From NCBI GenBank assembly GCA_030141605.1, contig JAQGDQ010000040.1, positions 64,001 through 124,000 of the forward strand: a DNA stretch of 60,000 bases, in the 5' to 3' direction. This document shows, piece by piece, positions 37,985 through 49,683 of this stretch; the stretch's first letter is position 1, and each line of letters opens with the position of its first letter. The position numbers were made by a program, and so were the translations under genes. Below the pieces are notes generated by a model. It was not told the DNA's origin and searched no databases. It saw only the letters and a list, made by a program, of their open reading frames with translations. Source of the stretch: Tubiluchus corallicola. Lineage: Eukaryota; Priapulida; Priapulimorpha; Priapulimorphida; Tubiluchidae.

Positions 37985-40900
37985 ATGTCAAATTCAGAGG
38001 CTGAAAAATCTTCTCGTTCAAGACGAGTAAGAAAGAGGCCTTCAAAATTTGAAGACTATGACGAAGATTACGAAGCTGATAGGAAGCATAAACATGGTAA
38101 AGTATCTTTAAAAATTATTTGAATTTGCATAATATTTTGGCCCGGGCAGATTTCACAATTTTTTTTTCATTTAGGCATTTAGTTTTGCTTTGTTCCATTT
38201 TTCTAGCTATTTCTGTCATTTTGCTGTTAGAACTTTGACTGAGACGGATAGTGTGTTTTTTAGTACTAATACTTGAGAGATAGTATGTCGTTATGCTTGA
38301 CTGATTTCACTGACTGCAAAATTTCTGTCACTGTTTTTTTAGAACATTCCAAATCTGATACATGCATAATTTGCCTTTTTGTTTACCGAAATTTCTTTTT
38401 CCGATTGGACAATTATTGTATATTATTCTACTTAAAGCTAGTTAAGAAGTATTCCATGTATAGTAGTAACGCAACTTCTGTAGCTTAATTGTAATGAATA
38501 ATTTTAAAACCAAATGAATCACTACTGTCATTGTTTCATTAACTACGTAATTATCGAAAAGCATATGGTAGTATAAGAAGTACATCCTTGGGAAAAACCT
38601 GTCTTGTGCATGAAATGGTTGGAACAGGTTTTCCCCCGTGTTATAACAATTTCTGGCATGTTTATAATTAAGCAATTATTGCATTTGTAAGCAATGTATA
38701 GGCGATTTAGAGAGTACTTACATAGTACCGAACTGTGCAGTATCATCGCCTCAGTTATTATAGTAGTATTATTCACATTTAAATATTCTAAATTGTTATA
38801 TCGTGTAAAAAAGACAAATAAATTGAATGGAATTAAATTGAACTGTACAGAGATAAACAGAGAAATTAATACTAACATTTATGACAGTAACTCAATACAA
38901 CGTCTAACACATTTATTATTATACTTTAACATGTCGTCTAACTGGAACTTTTACAAGTTCGTGACATGGTGCAGAAGAGCACTGTGCCGATTTTTCAAGT
39001 TCGCCACAATATTTTTGTCTCCTTGTTATCCTATTGCAAAATCAGTTATACTAACTAATACTTCTTGACTATTTTTACATAGCTAAGAAAGCAAAGTTGG
39101 ATGAAAAAAGTGAGAAAACAGAAAAAAAGTTGTCTAAGACTTCCATAAGTTCTCTTGACAGCAGCATTTTAGACACATCTTCTGAACTTGATAAGTCTCT
39201 CCAAAACTTGAAATCTGTTACGTCTGCTGTAGACCCAGAACTTGATAGCCCTCTATCCATTGTTTTGCCTGAAACAATGGATAAGACCAACGAGAGTGGA
39301 AAAATACAGGCAGATGTGAGTGGAAATGACGCTTCTTCTGAAAGTGATTGTAACGTAAGAATTATGGCAGGAGATGGAATACGCTTGAAGCTAATTCTTT
39401 CTCCTAAATCCAAGGGTGACAGCAATGAGACCAGTGATACAGTTCCATCAGTGCAATCTAGTGAACTGACGAATGTAAGTTTCTTTATCTTTATAATAAA
39501 AATTATTGTACTGAAGAAAAGATTGGATATACTAATTAGATATGTGTCTAGAATCTACTGAGCAGGTGATGTACTACAAATGAGATACATTTACAGGCAG
39601 AATTTTTTTGTTTCTTAAAAAGTTTTTGTCAGGACAACTTTTTGTCCGTTAAAGCTTTATTACATTCTTTAAATTCGACTCTATGCCTAATTTTTCAACT
39701 ATGATGGTACATTATATGTATACACAACTTGATCAGTAAAAAAATTTGATTACAAAACTCTTATTTGCTGGCTGGTTTCGTACTCAGACCAGCTAAGTGA
39801 TAAGCGGGAGGAAGCATTGGACTAATGGTGTTGACAGCTGTAAGCACCGAAATTTAATTTAATAGTTACGCAGGTTTGCTATGATATCATAGCGATGCTG
39901 CTAAAGTTACCATAATGATTAAATTGGTGGTGGTTTGCGAGTTTACATTCATGTTATCCATAGATTTTAATTTATTGTTCGCAAACTGAATTAGTTGTGA
40001 CAAATTGTACTCACAAGTTGCTCTTGGATGAAAGCATTTATTTAGTTTGGCATTGACAAGTATCACTGTATTTAGTAGTTGAAAACCATATATTTAAAAA
40101 AAATATATTTTTAGAGAAAGTTAATATGTGCTTCCAAGTTATTTGATAGCGGTTTAGTTTCATATGCTTTAGCTTCGCACTTCAGTGTCACATCAGTTCT
40201 CAAATTGGACTCAGCTAGACAATAATTTTTTTTCTCTTTTTGTACCTTATTAAATCTTATAACGTGTGTTCTTAGTTTCTTTATTTTGAACTTAGAAAAA
40301 GTCACCAAAGAAAGCCAAAAAAGCAAAGGCTAAGCAGACCCAGAATCAAACAGTTGTTGAAGGCAAACCAGAACCATCACAGGTTCTTCCAGAAGTTCTT
40401 ACAAGTAATGAATTGTCTGTGATAGAAAAAGTTGCTACTGATGTCGACAATGTGGAAATAGAAGGTAGGTGTTATTGTGCTAAACTACAGCCCAACAGGG
40501 TTTTGTTCCTTATACTAAATCATTTCCTGGTCCTACTACTTTCGTTTGCACTGTTTAATATGTAACTCTGTTTAGTAGATTAATTTCTTCTTATAGGCTC
40601 TAGTGTGCTTTTGAGAACAACTTTTGGGAAATTTTGTTTAGAATTCAAATTAGAATTGCCCAAAAATCCATGTACATGCATTATGCACATGATATTATGA
40701 CCAGAGCAGTAAAGAAAAGTGAGGTGACTTTTCATAGTCATAGTCATTGCATATAGGTAAAAAAAGAAGTCCAAAATATCTAGTTTTTTATTGTTCGACT
40801 TGCTTTTTATATTTTCTTACTTGTAGACGATAATGGATGTCGTTTGTGAGAAACTTCTAATAGTCAAAATCAGATATTTTTCCCTGTTTCCTAGGCTATG

Positions 40901-43900
40901 TGAATTTTTTGGAGTGTAAATATACATAGTATGCAATACTAATTCATTGTTAAATTTCTTATTTGTTTTATTTTGAACACAGAACCACCAATTTATGAAG
41001 AGGTTGTAATTCAATCGAAACCAAAAAAGAAAAGGGCACCAGCAAAGCAGAAAAAGAAAGCTGCTGAAATGAAACAGAATTTGGAAAGTGATGGTCCATT
41101 GCTATCCCATGATCAAAGCAATGAGCAAATAAAGTTTGAAGATGGTAACGTTAATACAATATGCTGATTTTGTTTTATTTTCGTACCATGTAGTAGAAAG
41201 TGTTAAATTTTTTGAAATTTGCATCGGAAGTGTTTTTTTTGTAAAATTTCCAGGCATTTCACCTTGGTTATCGCCACCATTGAGATGTTATGAAGTAATT
41301 AGTTTTTCTGCTGCTTTAGTTGAAACGTCTGTTGGTGCAGATGTAGAGATTGGTAATGCAGTCGATTCAGAGATAACAACACACGGAATGACAAAAGTTC
41401 CAATGTTCCTGTCTGAAAAGCGGCTTGTGAAGAGACCAAAAAAAATTTTAGATGATGTTACTATGGGTGCAGATAGTACTCGGAAAAAGGTGAGTTAACA
41501 TTTAATTGGCTTTTAAATATGTGTATATTTTTATCTGTGCACATATAGCCTGTTATCAGGGGCGGAACTAGGGGGGGGGGCGAAGGGGGGGCGCCCCCCC
41601 TGCCAAATCGGACAAACAATTTTTTTTGCAGTAGCCCAGTAATATTTTTTATCATTAAAGTTTGTCACCAGGTTAAATTATTCTGACTGTTAATACGTGC
41701 CTGACCAGATGTGTTTACCTGAAAGTCAGGATGTAGTTAATTTGTTTGCATGTAATCTATTCAGGAGGCAGGCAGGAACAGTTAACAAAGCAGCTTGTTT
41801 AGTAGCATTAGCGCCTTTGCACAAAAGACTGTTAGTTAACAAAACGGCTCAGTTAGCACTCAGTTAGCACTCGAGCTTCATTCAGCAGTGTGTTATAATA
41901 GTGAACAAGTGAAATAATAGAGCGAAAACAATGCAAACATTGAAGTCATGTTGAGCTACCCTAGTACCAGAGAGTCAGTTTGTCCAGCTCGCCTAGTACC
42001 AGAGAGTCAGTTTGTCCAGCTAGCCTAGTACCAGAGAGTCGGTTTGGGAGATACAAATTGATGAGCCACGGCTCAGCCACCTCGTGATTGGACATTACCG
42101 ACTCTTTGCTACTCCTTAGCGACTCTTTCCCACGAGTTTGCTGCATAAAAGGGCGTGATTTTTATTGGATTGGAGTCACTATTCCAGTCACTAGCTGCTC
42201 ATGTGAACGGTGTTTCAGTGTTTTGCGAAGGTTGCATTCGTGGCTCCGTCGAACAATGGGGGAGGAATGGTTAAATCATTTGGCAGTCATTAACATTGAG
42301 CGAGATGTGTACGATGAGTGTGTGTCGGAAAACAAAGTCATCGACACGTTTTTAGCAAAAGACCTGCGACGTTAAAATTATGACACATACTTAAACTTGA
42401 CATAATAATGTAATATTTCCTGTGTATTATTTTCTTAAAATTTGTGTATGATAAATTTTTGTAAATAACAATTTAGTAAATAATTTTTGTAAATAACATA
42501 AAAATTAAACTTAACACAATAATATAATATTTCCTGCGTTTTATTTTCTTAAAATTTGTGTATGATAAATTTAACGTTAGGTTAACTGAGAGGCCTGCAT
42601 GCAGTATAAAAGGGGTTAAAAATTGGCTTAACGACTTCGGATACCTCGCCCCCCCCCCCCCCAGAAAATTTTTGCGCCCCCCCTGCTTGCCACATCTAGT
42701 TCCGCCCCTGCCTGTTATTACTTTTGTTTAAAATGTTTACCATGTATTTTTGCCTTCAGGATTTAGATGTATTTATTTTAAGTTACATACTTTGTATTTT
42801 TCGCTTACACATTTTTTTCAGAAGAAACAAAAGAAAACACGTCCAATTACAGCATATATGTTGTGGGGCCAAATGATGCGACCTCGAGTGCAAGCCGAGC
42901 ATCCTGAATATGGTCAGTGCAACCCAAAATTACAAAAAAAGTCTAGATTCTTGGTGATCATAAAAGGGAGCGTATAAAAGTGTTGTAACACTAATCATAA
43001 ATTCATAAATCTAAATTGATTTTAAAGTTTGAGAAATAATTACCAGCAATTTAATGCAAAAACTATTTATTTCAAAAACTATGGATATTACTAATTTAGA
43101 TCGTTCATTACAAATTTAGTATAAGGTCCTACATTTTTATGTTTTTTTCTGTACCATTGTGTTATAGATTTTGCACAAATTAGCAAGAGACTTGGAGATT
43201 TATGGGGCAATATGTTGGAGAAGGATAAAATGGTTTGTTAACTGCCATTTTCTTTACTTTTATTACAATTTGGATGTCATTTTTGATACTCTGTTTAATC
43301 TGATAAGAGGATGTTCAAATTTATTGTAATATTTTAGTGGTACATGCACACTGGAACCTGCAAGCATTTTTAAGGTTTTTATTACCTTTTATTTATTCGC
43401 CCAGAGTAAAGGCTTATTTGTGCTAACTAATACTATGTCTTTAGTGAAATGTCTTCCAAATTTTTACTTATGCATTGCATAATGCCACATCTGGAAAGCA
43501 AGAAAATTTGTTGGATAGCAATAGAAAATGGAAGATAATTAGGTTGGTTGGTTTATTACACGTGCTACAATTTAAAATACTAGAGTAGCTTTATTTTGGT
43601 AGTGAACAGGTGCCAATTTCACTTGGAGGTTCACAGGTGATGGGATTCACAGCTTAATAGTCTCGCAATATTTGTGTGATTGTCTCGACACTGCTAAGGT
43701 CGACACTTGAGGGAGGATGTACAATTGCATGTCCATCTAAACATGGCTCTGCAGGTTCAGTGGCTTGTATTAGAGGGAGATTTAGTTTCACCACAAGTGT
43801 CTCTTGTGGCAGACTGTGCTGTTGAATGCTGGGTTCTGACTTACTGTGTGCTAAAATTTTTTAAAAAGTTATGTTATAAAACTCAGTTTAAACCATTATG

Positions 43901-45818
43901 GTAGTATAATATGAGTGTTTTATACAGATTTTTTTTAATTCTGAAAAAAATGTCTAATGATTTAGATATTTCCTTTAGGCATGGCGAAGGCGAGCTAAAA
44001 AAGTTTCTAACAAAGGTTCCACGCTGATTAACACGGGAAAAATGCCTCCAGGCCTTGTAATGACACCTGGTAGTACTCATTTGAAAACTCCTAAAACAGG
44101 CTCTAAACCTGATGAAGAGTTAGCCCCAGTTTATAAGGTAACGTGTTTTTAAACACTGCTAAACGAATCCCATGCTCTTTGCTTTTAATTCCTGGCGAAA
44201 TTCATAGAGTCACTTGGTTTCTCCTATTTCTGCAGTTCAAAAAGGAGACACCTGCTTGTATATTTTATATTTCTAGTGCTTGATTTAAGATTTTTTAATT
44301 TAGAATATTTTGTTATTATTTTGAAAATCAATGAGAAAGTTTTATTGTCATTATAATTTAATTTATTGCAAGAGTTATGTACTTATAGGATTTTTGAATG
44401 CACCAGCAAAACAAATAAATGGTTTAGAATCTTCAGATAAGAAAACTTATAAAATTTAGTTTGGAGCTTTTTTAAGCAAGCACTGCAGTACTATAAACAC
44501 AAAACTTTAATAAACTGTAGTCATTTTGTGATATGGTTATTGATGAATTAACGAACAGAATAAGTAAATATGTCATGGTAAAATTTTTATGTTCAACTGA
44601 TCTGCACTGCAGAAAGGGCAAAAACTATGTTAAATATCCCTTGTAGAAAAACATTCATGAATAGGACATGAACAGTTTTTAGATGCTCTTTTATGGAGAT
44701 TAGAGATCTGTCTAGTCCTTTCTGTCTGTCTAGATCTTAATAATAACTGCTTTTTCTGTTGTTTATGTCCAGAATTTGCAAGTCTGAAAATAGTATATAT
44801 TATATTATGAAATAGGTTAAAAGCATCAAATTCTTTACTACTGCAGACTGCAGAAGTAGCTTGCAGACAGTCTTCGAATTCAAAAAGGAAGTAACTGAGT
44901 TATTATTCAAAGAGTTGCAATATGTTGGAAATTAGTGCAGAATAATAAGCTTATATTAGTATTACGCAGCAGTTTGATCAAAGTTGATTTGTTCTTAAAA
45001 TAGGTAACTGGTATTGAACCAATAGATGTCGCTGCACACCTTAAGCTGCTAGGTGAATCTCTTGAATTAATTGGATCTCGAATAACAGAGCACGAGGTAA
45101 GTGGTATACTTCTTAAATGTGTGACAAATATTTTAACAAGTGTATTTTTGTTTACTCATACACTTGTTGCATTACAAAAAATTTAGCTAGCAACTGCATG
45201 AAATCATGATTACGCAAAAGTTACAATTTTAAAGCAAACTGTACATGTGCGCGATCACTTTTAAATTTTCAAACATGGTGTAAATATCGAAAGCATAGTT
45301 ACATTGCTTTTGTACATTCTTATTCATTTGAATATTAGCTTTGTAGATTCATACTTGTTTGAGTATAGTTTTGAACTTTCTTACTTGTTTGAATATTATT
45401 TTTGTACTTTCTTACTTGTTTGAATATTAGTTTTGTACATTGTTGCTTGTTTGAATATTAGTTTTGTATGTTGTTGCTTGTTTGAATATTAGTTTTGTAT
45501 GTTGATTTGAGCTTGTGTTCTACTTGTGTGTTGATAGACTTTTTGAATTTCATTTTAAAGTTGCACTTTTGCCTTAAGTGAAATTTGTCGCACACTGTTA
45601 TTGGTAAATTTTTTATTTCAATTTTTATAGTCAATGAATTACACTTCTAGGGTCAAATTGCTGTGCAAGGAAGCTTGTCTGTACTCTTGGATTCTATGGT
45701 TTGTGCTCTTGGCCCACTGACATGTCTGATGCGGCAAGTTGAGGAGCTGAATGCAGTGCCGGAAGAGACTCAGAAAGAAATGTTAGATAATATAGCCTAT
45801 ATAATGCCTGGGATGTAG
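37985..45818 (+). CDS. HMGXB4: HMGXB4, HMG-box domain containing protein 4 (complete)
   Basis: Nuclear HMG-box protein; in vertebrates it is linked to repression of Wnt signalling and to chromatin complexes. Ten exons: 37985-38096, 39083-39474, 40296-40464, 40983-41144, 41320-41489, 42822-42912, 43168-43232, 43979-44137, 45004-45096, 45651-45818; GT-AG borders, 526 codons plus stop. The N-terminus is basic and acidic ([20 protein letters not shown]). Exons 3-4 have Lys-rich tracts. The HMG box spans about residues 341-395 over exons 6-8 ([11 protein letters not shown], then [10 protein letters not shown], then MAWRRRAKK). The C-terminal block ([50 protein letters not shown] at the very end) is diagnostic for HMGXB4. 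Slightly shorter than the human protein (about 600 residues, from memory). Confidence 0.95.
38097..39082 (+). other. HMGXB4 intron 1, nothing recognised
   Basis: About 1 kb of AT-rich sequence with short ORFs on both strands and no recognisable domain. Confidence 0.5.
41960..42048. repeat. Three 32-bp tandem repeats
   Basis: Units starting CCTAGTACCAGAGAGTC at 41,960, 41,992 and 42,024, nearly identical, with exact 32-bp spacing. They lie inside the hAT relic. Confidence 0.9.
42088..42375 (+). pseudogene. hAT transposase C-terminal dimerisation fragment
   Basis: A 95-codon frame, open to its stop, carrying the [20 protein letters not shown] and [18 protein letters not shown] segments of hAT transposases. 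It lacks the DDE-type catalytic core and the N-terminal zinc finger. Its surroundings, inside intact inverted ends, show it was left behind by an internal deletion rather than by exon capture. Confidence 0.88.
43233..43978 (+). other. HMGXB4 intron 7, nothing recognised
   Basis: AT-rich intron with a somewhat GC-richer patch at 43,600-43,830 holding a short ORF without recognisable domains. Confidence 0.4.
45308..45510. repeat. 31-bp minisatellite, about six copies, in HMGXB4 intron 9
   Basis: Consecutive units of the form TTTTGTACTTTCTTACTTGT followed by TTGAATATTAG. The last three full copies are almost identical and earlier ones are more diverged. Confidence 0.9.
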
Positions 45819-46392
45819 CTAACACCCAGCTTAGACAGCGGACATTCTTTTTTGTCATACATGAACGTAGCATTTACTTATTTGTATCGTCGTTTTTTAG
45901 TTCCACTGGTATGGACCTGTAATATAAATTTTTCACCTTATACTGTTACTAAAAGTATAAAGTAAAAGGTGTGAGTTCAACGTCATAACCACGAGTACGC
46001 CGTAGCAGTGTACCAACTTGCTTGTAAATATTTTTTGTATTATGCATGTGGATGAAAATTTGTAAATTTTCAAGCAAAGCTGAAATACTGCTGTTGAAGA
46101 AGCATAATTATACAGCTCTATTCTTTGTGTGCTAGTACTATAAACATGTTCATCATAATTAAATTTTGATAATTAAATTAAGTAACTTGCGATTCCACAG
46201 AATTGTGTTTGTGCATTTCACACCATGAATTTGCTTTGGAGTAATGTCATTTAATTCGTTAATTGTAATACTTTGCAAATTGGGGCGAAGACCAAATGGA
46301 ATTTTTTCTCATTGTACAAATATAACTTGACAATAATGCTCCATAGTCCGCAATTACCCTAACAGTTCAGTCTGTATAGTTTGTATTTATTG

Positions 46393-46398
46393 AATAAA
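46393..46398 (+). terminator. HMGXB4: Candidate HMGXB4 polyadenylation signal
   Basis: AATAAA 575 bases after the HMGXB4 stop codon, with a second AATAAA at 46,424-46,429. Either could define the 3' end; transcript data are needed. Confidence 0.45.
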
Positions 46399-46531
46399 AT
46401 ATAATCATCCCAATTCCTAATGCAATAAAGAACATTGTTGAAAGTTTGATACAGAAAAATGTCATACAAGTGTTAGCTCATCTGCTTAAGAAATACCAAA
46501 AAGTATACAAAAACAATCGGTAGGTAATAAT

Positions 46532-47471
46532 TAGTGATGCAACAAATCTGAATCTGCATACGATATTTGCCCGGATTAGGAATCTGCATTCAGTAAACAG
46601 AATCTGATAGATTCAATTATAACAAGGGCTAATATAACTACACAGTTCATTCCATATTATTATTATTATACCTCTTCGATAGCACTTTACTTTAATATGA
46701 TAATATGTTTTCTGCTCAGAAGTTCAAACAGTTTTGTTACGAAGACAGTAAAGCTTATGCAATGTTAGACAGCAGTTCACCCCAAAAGGTCAATCGTATT
46801 TAGTAGAGGCCAATACATGCTGTACAGTACAGAAGAAGTGCTAGGCAAGAAAGGAATGAAAAATTAGTAAGGAAGAATTTATATAATAAAATAGCTACTA
46901 CTAGATTGCTGTTTGCAAGTGTAATTATGCTACTGCATATTTGAACGAGTATAATTTTAAAATCGATTAACTTGAACTAGAACTGCTTATGATAGAATTT
47001 TATGATGTATGCAACATATCTTTAGACGCATTTACAAATACAAACCAATACAAGTCATGCGCTCAGATTTCACAGGCAAGTATATCAGTGTAACCATTTT
47101 ATAATCACCAGATCACCGCAAACTTTAGCAGCATGATAAGTGTTTATAGTTTAACAAACTTTAGCATTAAAGTTTCTAATTTTGTGCTGCAAAAATTGAG
47201 TTATAAAGTTAAAACTCTATCAGTATGAAAGAATGGTTTTCTGGAATTAGTAGGTATTTCCACTGAGCTTTGACGTGGACACAGTTTATAAATGTTCTTG
47301 GGCTTTAGAACTTGAAGGTTAAACAAACTGCAGAAAAATAAATACATTTAGTGAAAAAATCCAAGAATTGGTAAATTAAAGTAAAATTGTACAAAAGAGC
47401 GACACCAGGATTCTGTAGCTATGATCCAGATCCGGTCTGGATCCTGTAAAAGTGGATTTCGTGCATCACTA
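46532..47471. mobile_element. hAT-like non-autonomous element, 940 bp
   Basis: The left end TAGTGATGCAACAAATC and right complement TAGTGATGCACGAAATC are inverted. Flanks GTAATAAT (46524-46531) and GTAATCAT (47472-47479) match at 7 of 8 bases. Subterminal motifs such as GAATCTG / GGATCCAG recur near both ends. No ORF. It shares the TAGTGATG start with the element at 16,267, suggesting related transposases mobilised both. Confidence 0.83.
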
Positions 47472-47479
47472 GTAATCAT

Positions 47480-48673
47480 CAAGACCTAATAATGAATAGA
47501 AAATATATAGAAAACAGTTCCATTAAACAGGCATTCAGTTCTAATTGCCCTAAAAGTATTCCATTAATTCATAAGATTCTTTTCTGTCACAAGTGCACAA
47601 AATGTTTTACATGGGACTTGGGCTGCATTCATGTCAATTACTGATTTTGTAGAAAAAATAACCTTATGTTAATTACAACTAGAATCAGTATGGATATAAT
47701 TGAACTTTCAATCTTCGTCAGTTTATCTAACAGTCATGCAAAAATATCACAAAATTAAGTATCTCATTTTTAGTAAAAAATTATCAACATTTTGATATAT
47801 ATATATCTTTGTAGTGCTGTATAAAAATAATTTCCATCACACAAACATGTTTTCATTAGTGATTGGTGATTATAGCAGTAAATCCAAAAAAGTTTAACTA
47901 AACTGAAAAAAAACCAAAAATGCTGCAAACAAACTGCATTTCAGACATATGTTATATTTACTAAGTTTCCTCTTGAAATTCACCATATCTATTCGTTCAA
48001 TTATTTCACAAACCAGGTCTTTTCTTATTGAAAGTATTGAATGTATTGATTATGTTAGCACTTCAGCAACATCAAACTAATAACAATATAATTGATAAAT
48101 ATGTATATTAGAGTGATGATAACAGGATTCATACAGCCTGAAACTATTTTATAAAGTCAATACTAAACAAATGTAACTAAAATGCTAAATAAAGAAATTA
48201 TTATTACTATGTAGATTGTACATACAGAAGCAATACTGTTTCAGCTTTAAAAGCAATATTTGAACATATAAACTAACATTATTAGTTTTGTTACATAGCC
48301 CAGACCTTTATTCTTAACAAAAATCAGAGCCAGTAAAAAGTACTGGTAATCACCAATTCACAGTTAATAAAAGACAACCATAGTTTTAGCTAGATATTTT
48401 TTGTTTTGTTCACACACACACTATGAAGCCTCCATATTGTAACTTCTCTTTTTTAGACATTTTGCATCGTAAAACAAAATGATAAAAAGCACTTAATGGT
48501 GGTACAGAGTTTTAAATGTCACAGAATTACTGATACAAAAAAGTGCAGTTAGCACCTTGGTAATTTGAAGCTCTACAGATGTATTACTAATATGTAAAAT
48601 GTATTAATACTAATGGCTTTACATTGAAGGTAGATGTAATCAATGCTGTTTGAAAGTAGTGCTTAATTTCATA
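47480..48673. other. Intergenic between convergent genes
   Basis: AT-rich sequence downstream of both HMGXB4 and the GT49 gene, presumably including the latter's 3' untranslated region. No gene or repeat family recognised. Confidence 0.5.
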
Positions 48674-49645
48674 TCATGTCTTTTTCCTGCAAAATTTCTT
48701 TCTGTCATTGGATACACCTCGATACCGAGTATTTATGTTCCTTATAACTTCATTGAACAGTCCCAGATTTGTCTTTATGTTCTGCATGCGTCCTGTGAGC
48801 GCATCAGATATGTGTATCAACCAAACATTATCTAAGATATGAAACGTGTATCTTGCCAAGCACAGCTCATAAATCTGCAACCAAAAAATTATAATATATT
48901 ATGAAACATTTAAAGTACCATTTAGTGTATGTTGTGCATAATGAGAGAAACTTATCTGTCATTTTACCCAGAAACCTTGTGTCAACATTCACCAAAATTC
49001 CCAGACAAATATTTAATTTGGACTTTGTCAGTGCATATTTAACAAACTGTATTTGCTTGGGTAATGCTAAAAACTCTATAACTACGATTCCTTCAGTATC
49101 TGAGTCTGTTCAGTGATTACAGGTACAGCTTGTGAGGTTCATGCAGCAGTGTGTGACCTTAACTACAATAAATTTAGGTTTTAAAACCATATGTATTTGA
49201 AATGCATTGCAAAGAGTTCTACTGTTCTTTGGAAAGAAGAAGAACTGTGTTACAAGATGAGATAGATCTCTTCTAAAACGTCTCTACCAAGGCTAAAACG
49301 TCTCTACCAAGGCTAAAAACTACCTGACAGGAAATTAATTCAATGATCCATTTCTTGCTTGGAAAACTATAAGATGAGTACCATTGCTAAGGCATCATCA
49401 GTTGTACTCAGTCTGTAACCTGTGCTTATAAGCTGGCTTTCTTACATACCTATTGACACACTGCGATTATGAAAGAATAGTAGACAGATACGCTATTGGA
49501 TTATTGACAATAATCCTTATAGTCAAAATTTATTGGGTGTTAGAGTTTTTATATAAAAATCAATTAGAAATAAACTGTTTAATATTAATTCCATTGCCAC
49601 TTTTTCCATGTTCACAATAGTCAACTCATACCTAACAATGCTAAT

Positions 49646-49683
<38 letters not shown>

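Larger units (their letters stand above)
41557..42710 (+). mobile_element. hAT transposon relic, 1154 bp, in HMGXB4 intron 5
   Basis: Perfect 15-bp inverted ends CAGGGGCGGAACTAG, flanked by exact 8-bp duplications CCTGTTAT (41549-41556 and 42711-42718). Subterminal G- and C-runs follow each end. A plus-strand ORF (42,088-42,375) encodes the hAT C-terminal dimerisation motif: [19 protein letters not shown], then [18 protein letters not shown], as in ZMYM/TTF-type hAT transposases. The catalytic domain is missing, so this is an internal-deletion derivative. It also holds three 32-bp tandem units (41,960-42,048) and a duplicated AT-rich 60-bp block (about 42,395 and 42,507). Confidence 0.93.

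Noticed and set aside
45308-45510. CRISPR-like array
   Set aside because: The repeats are contiguous without unique spacers and lie in a eukaryotic intron.
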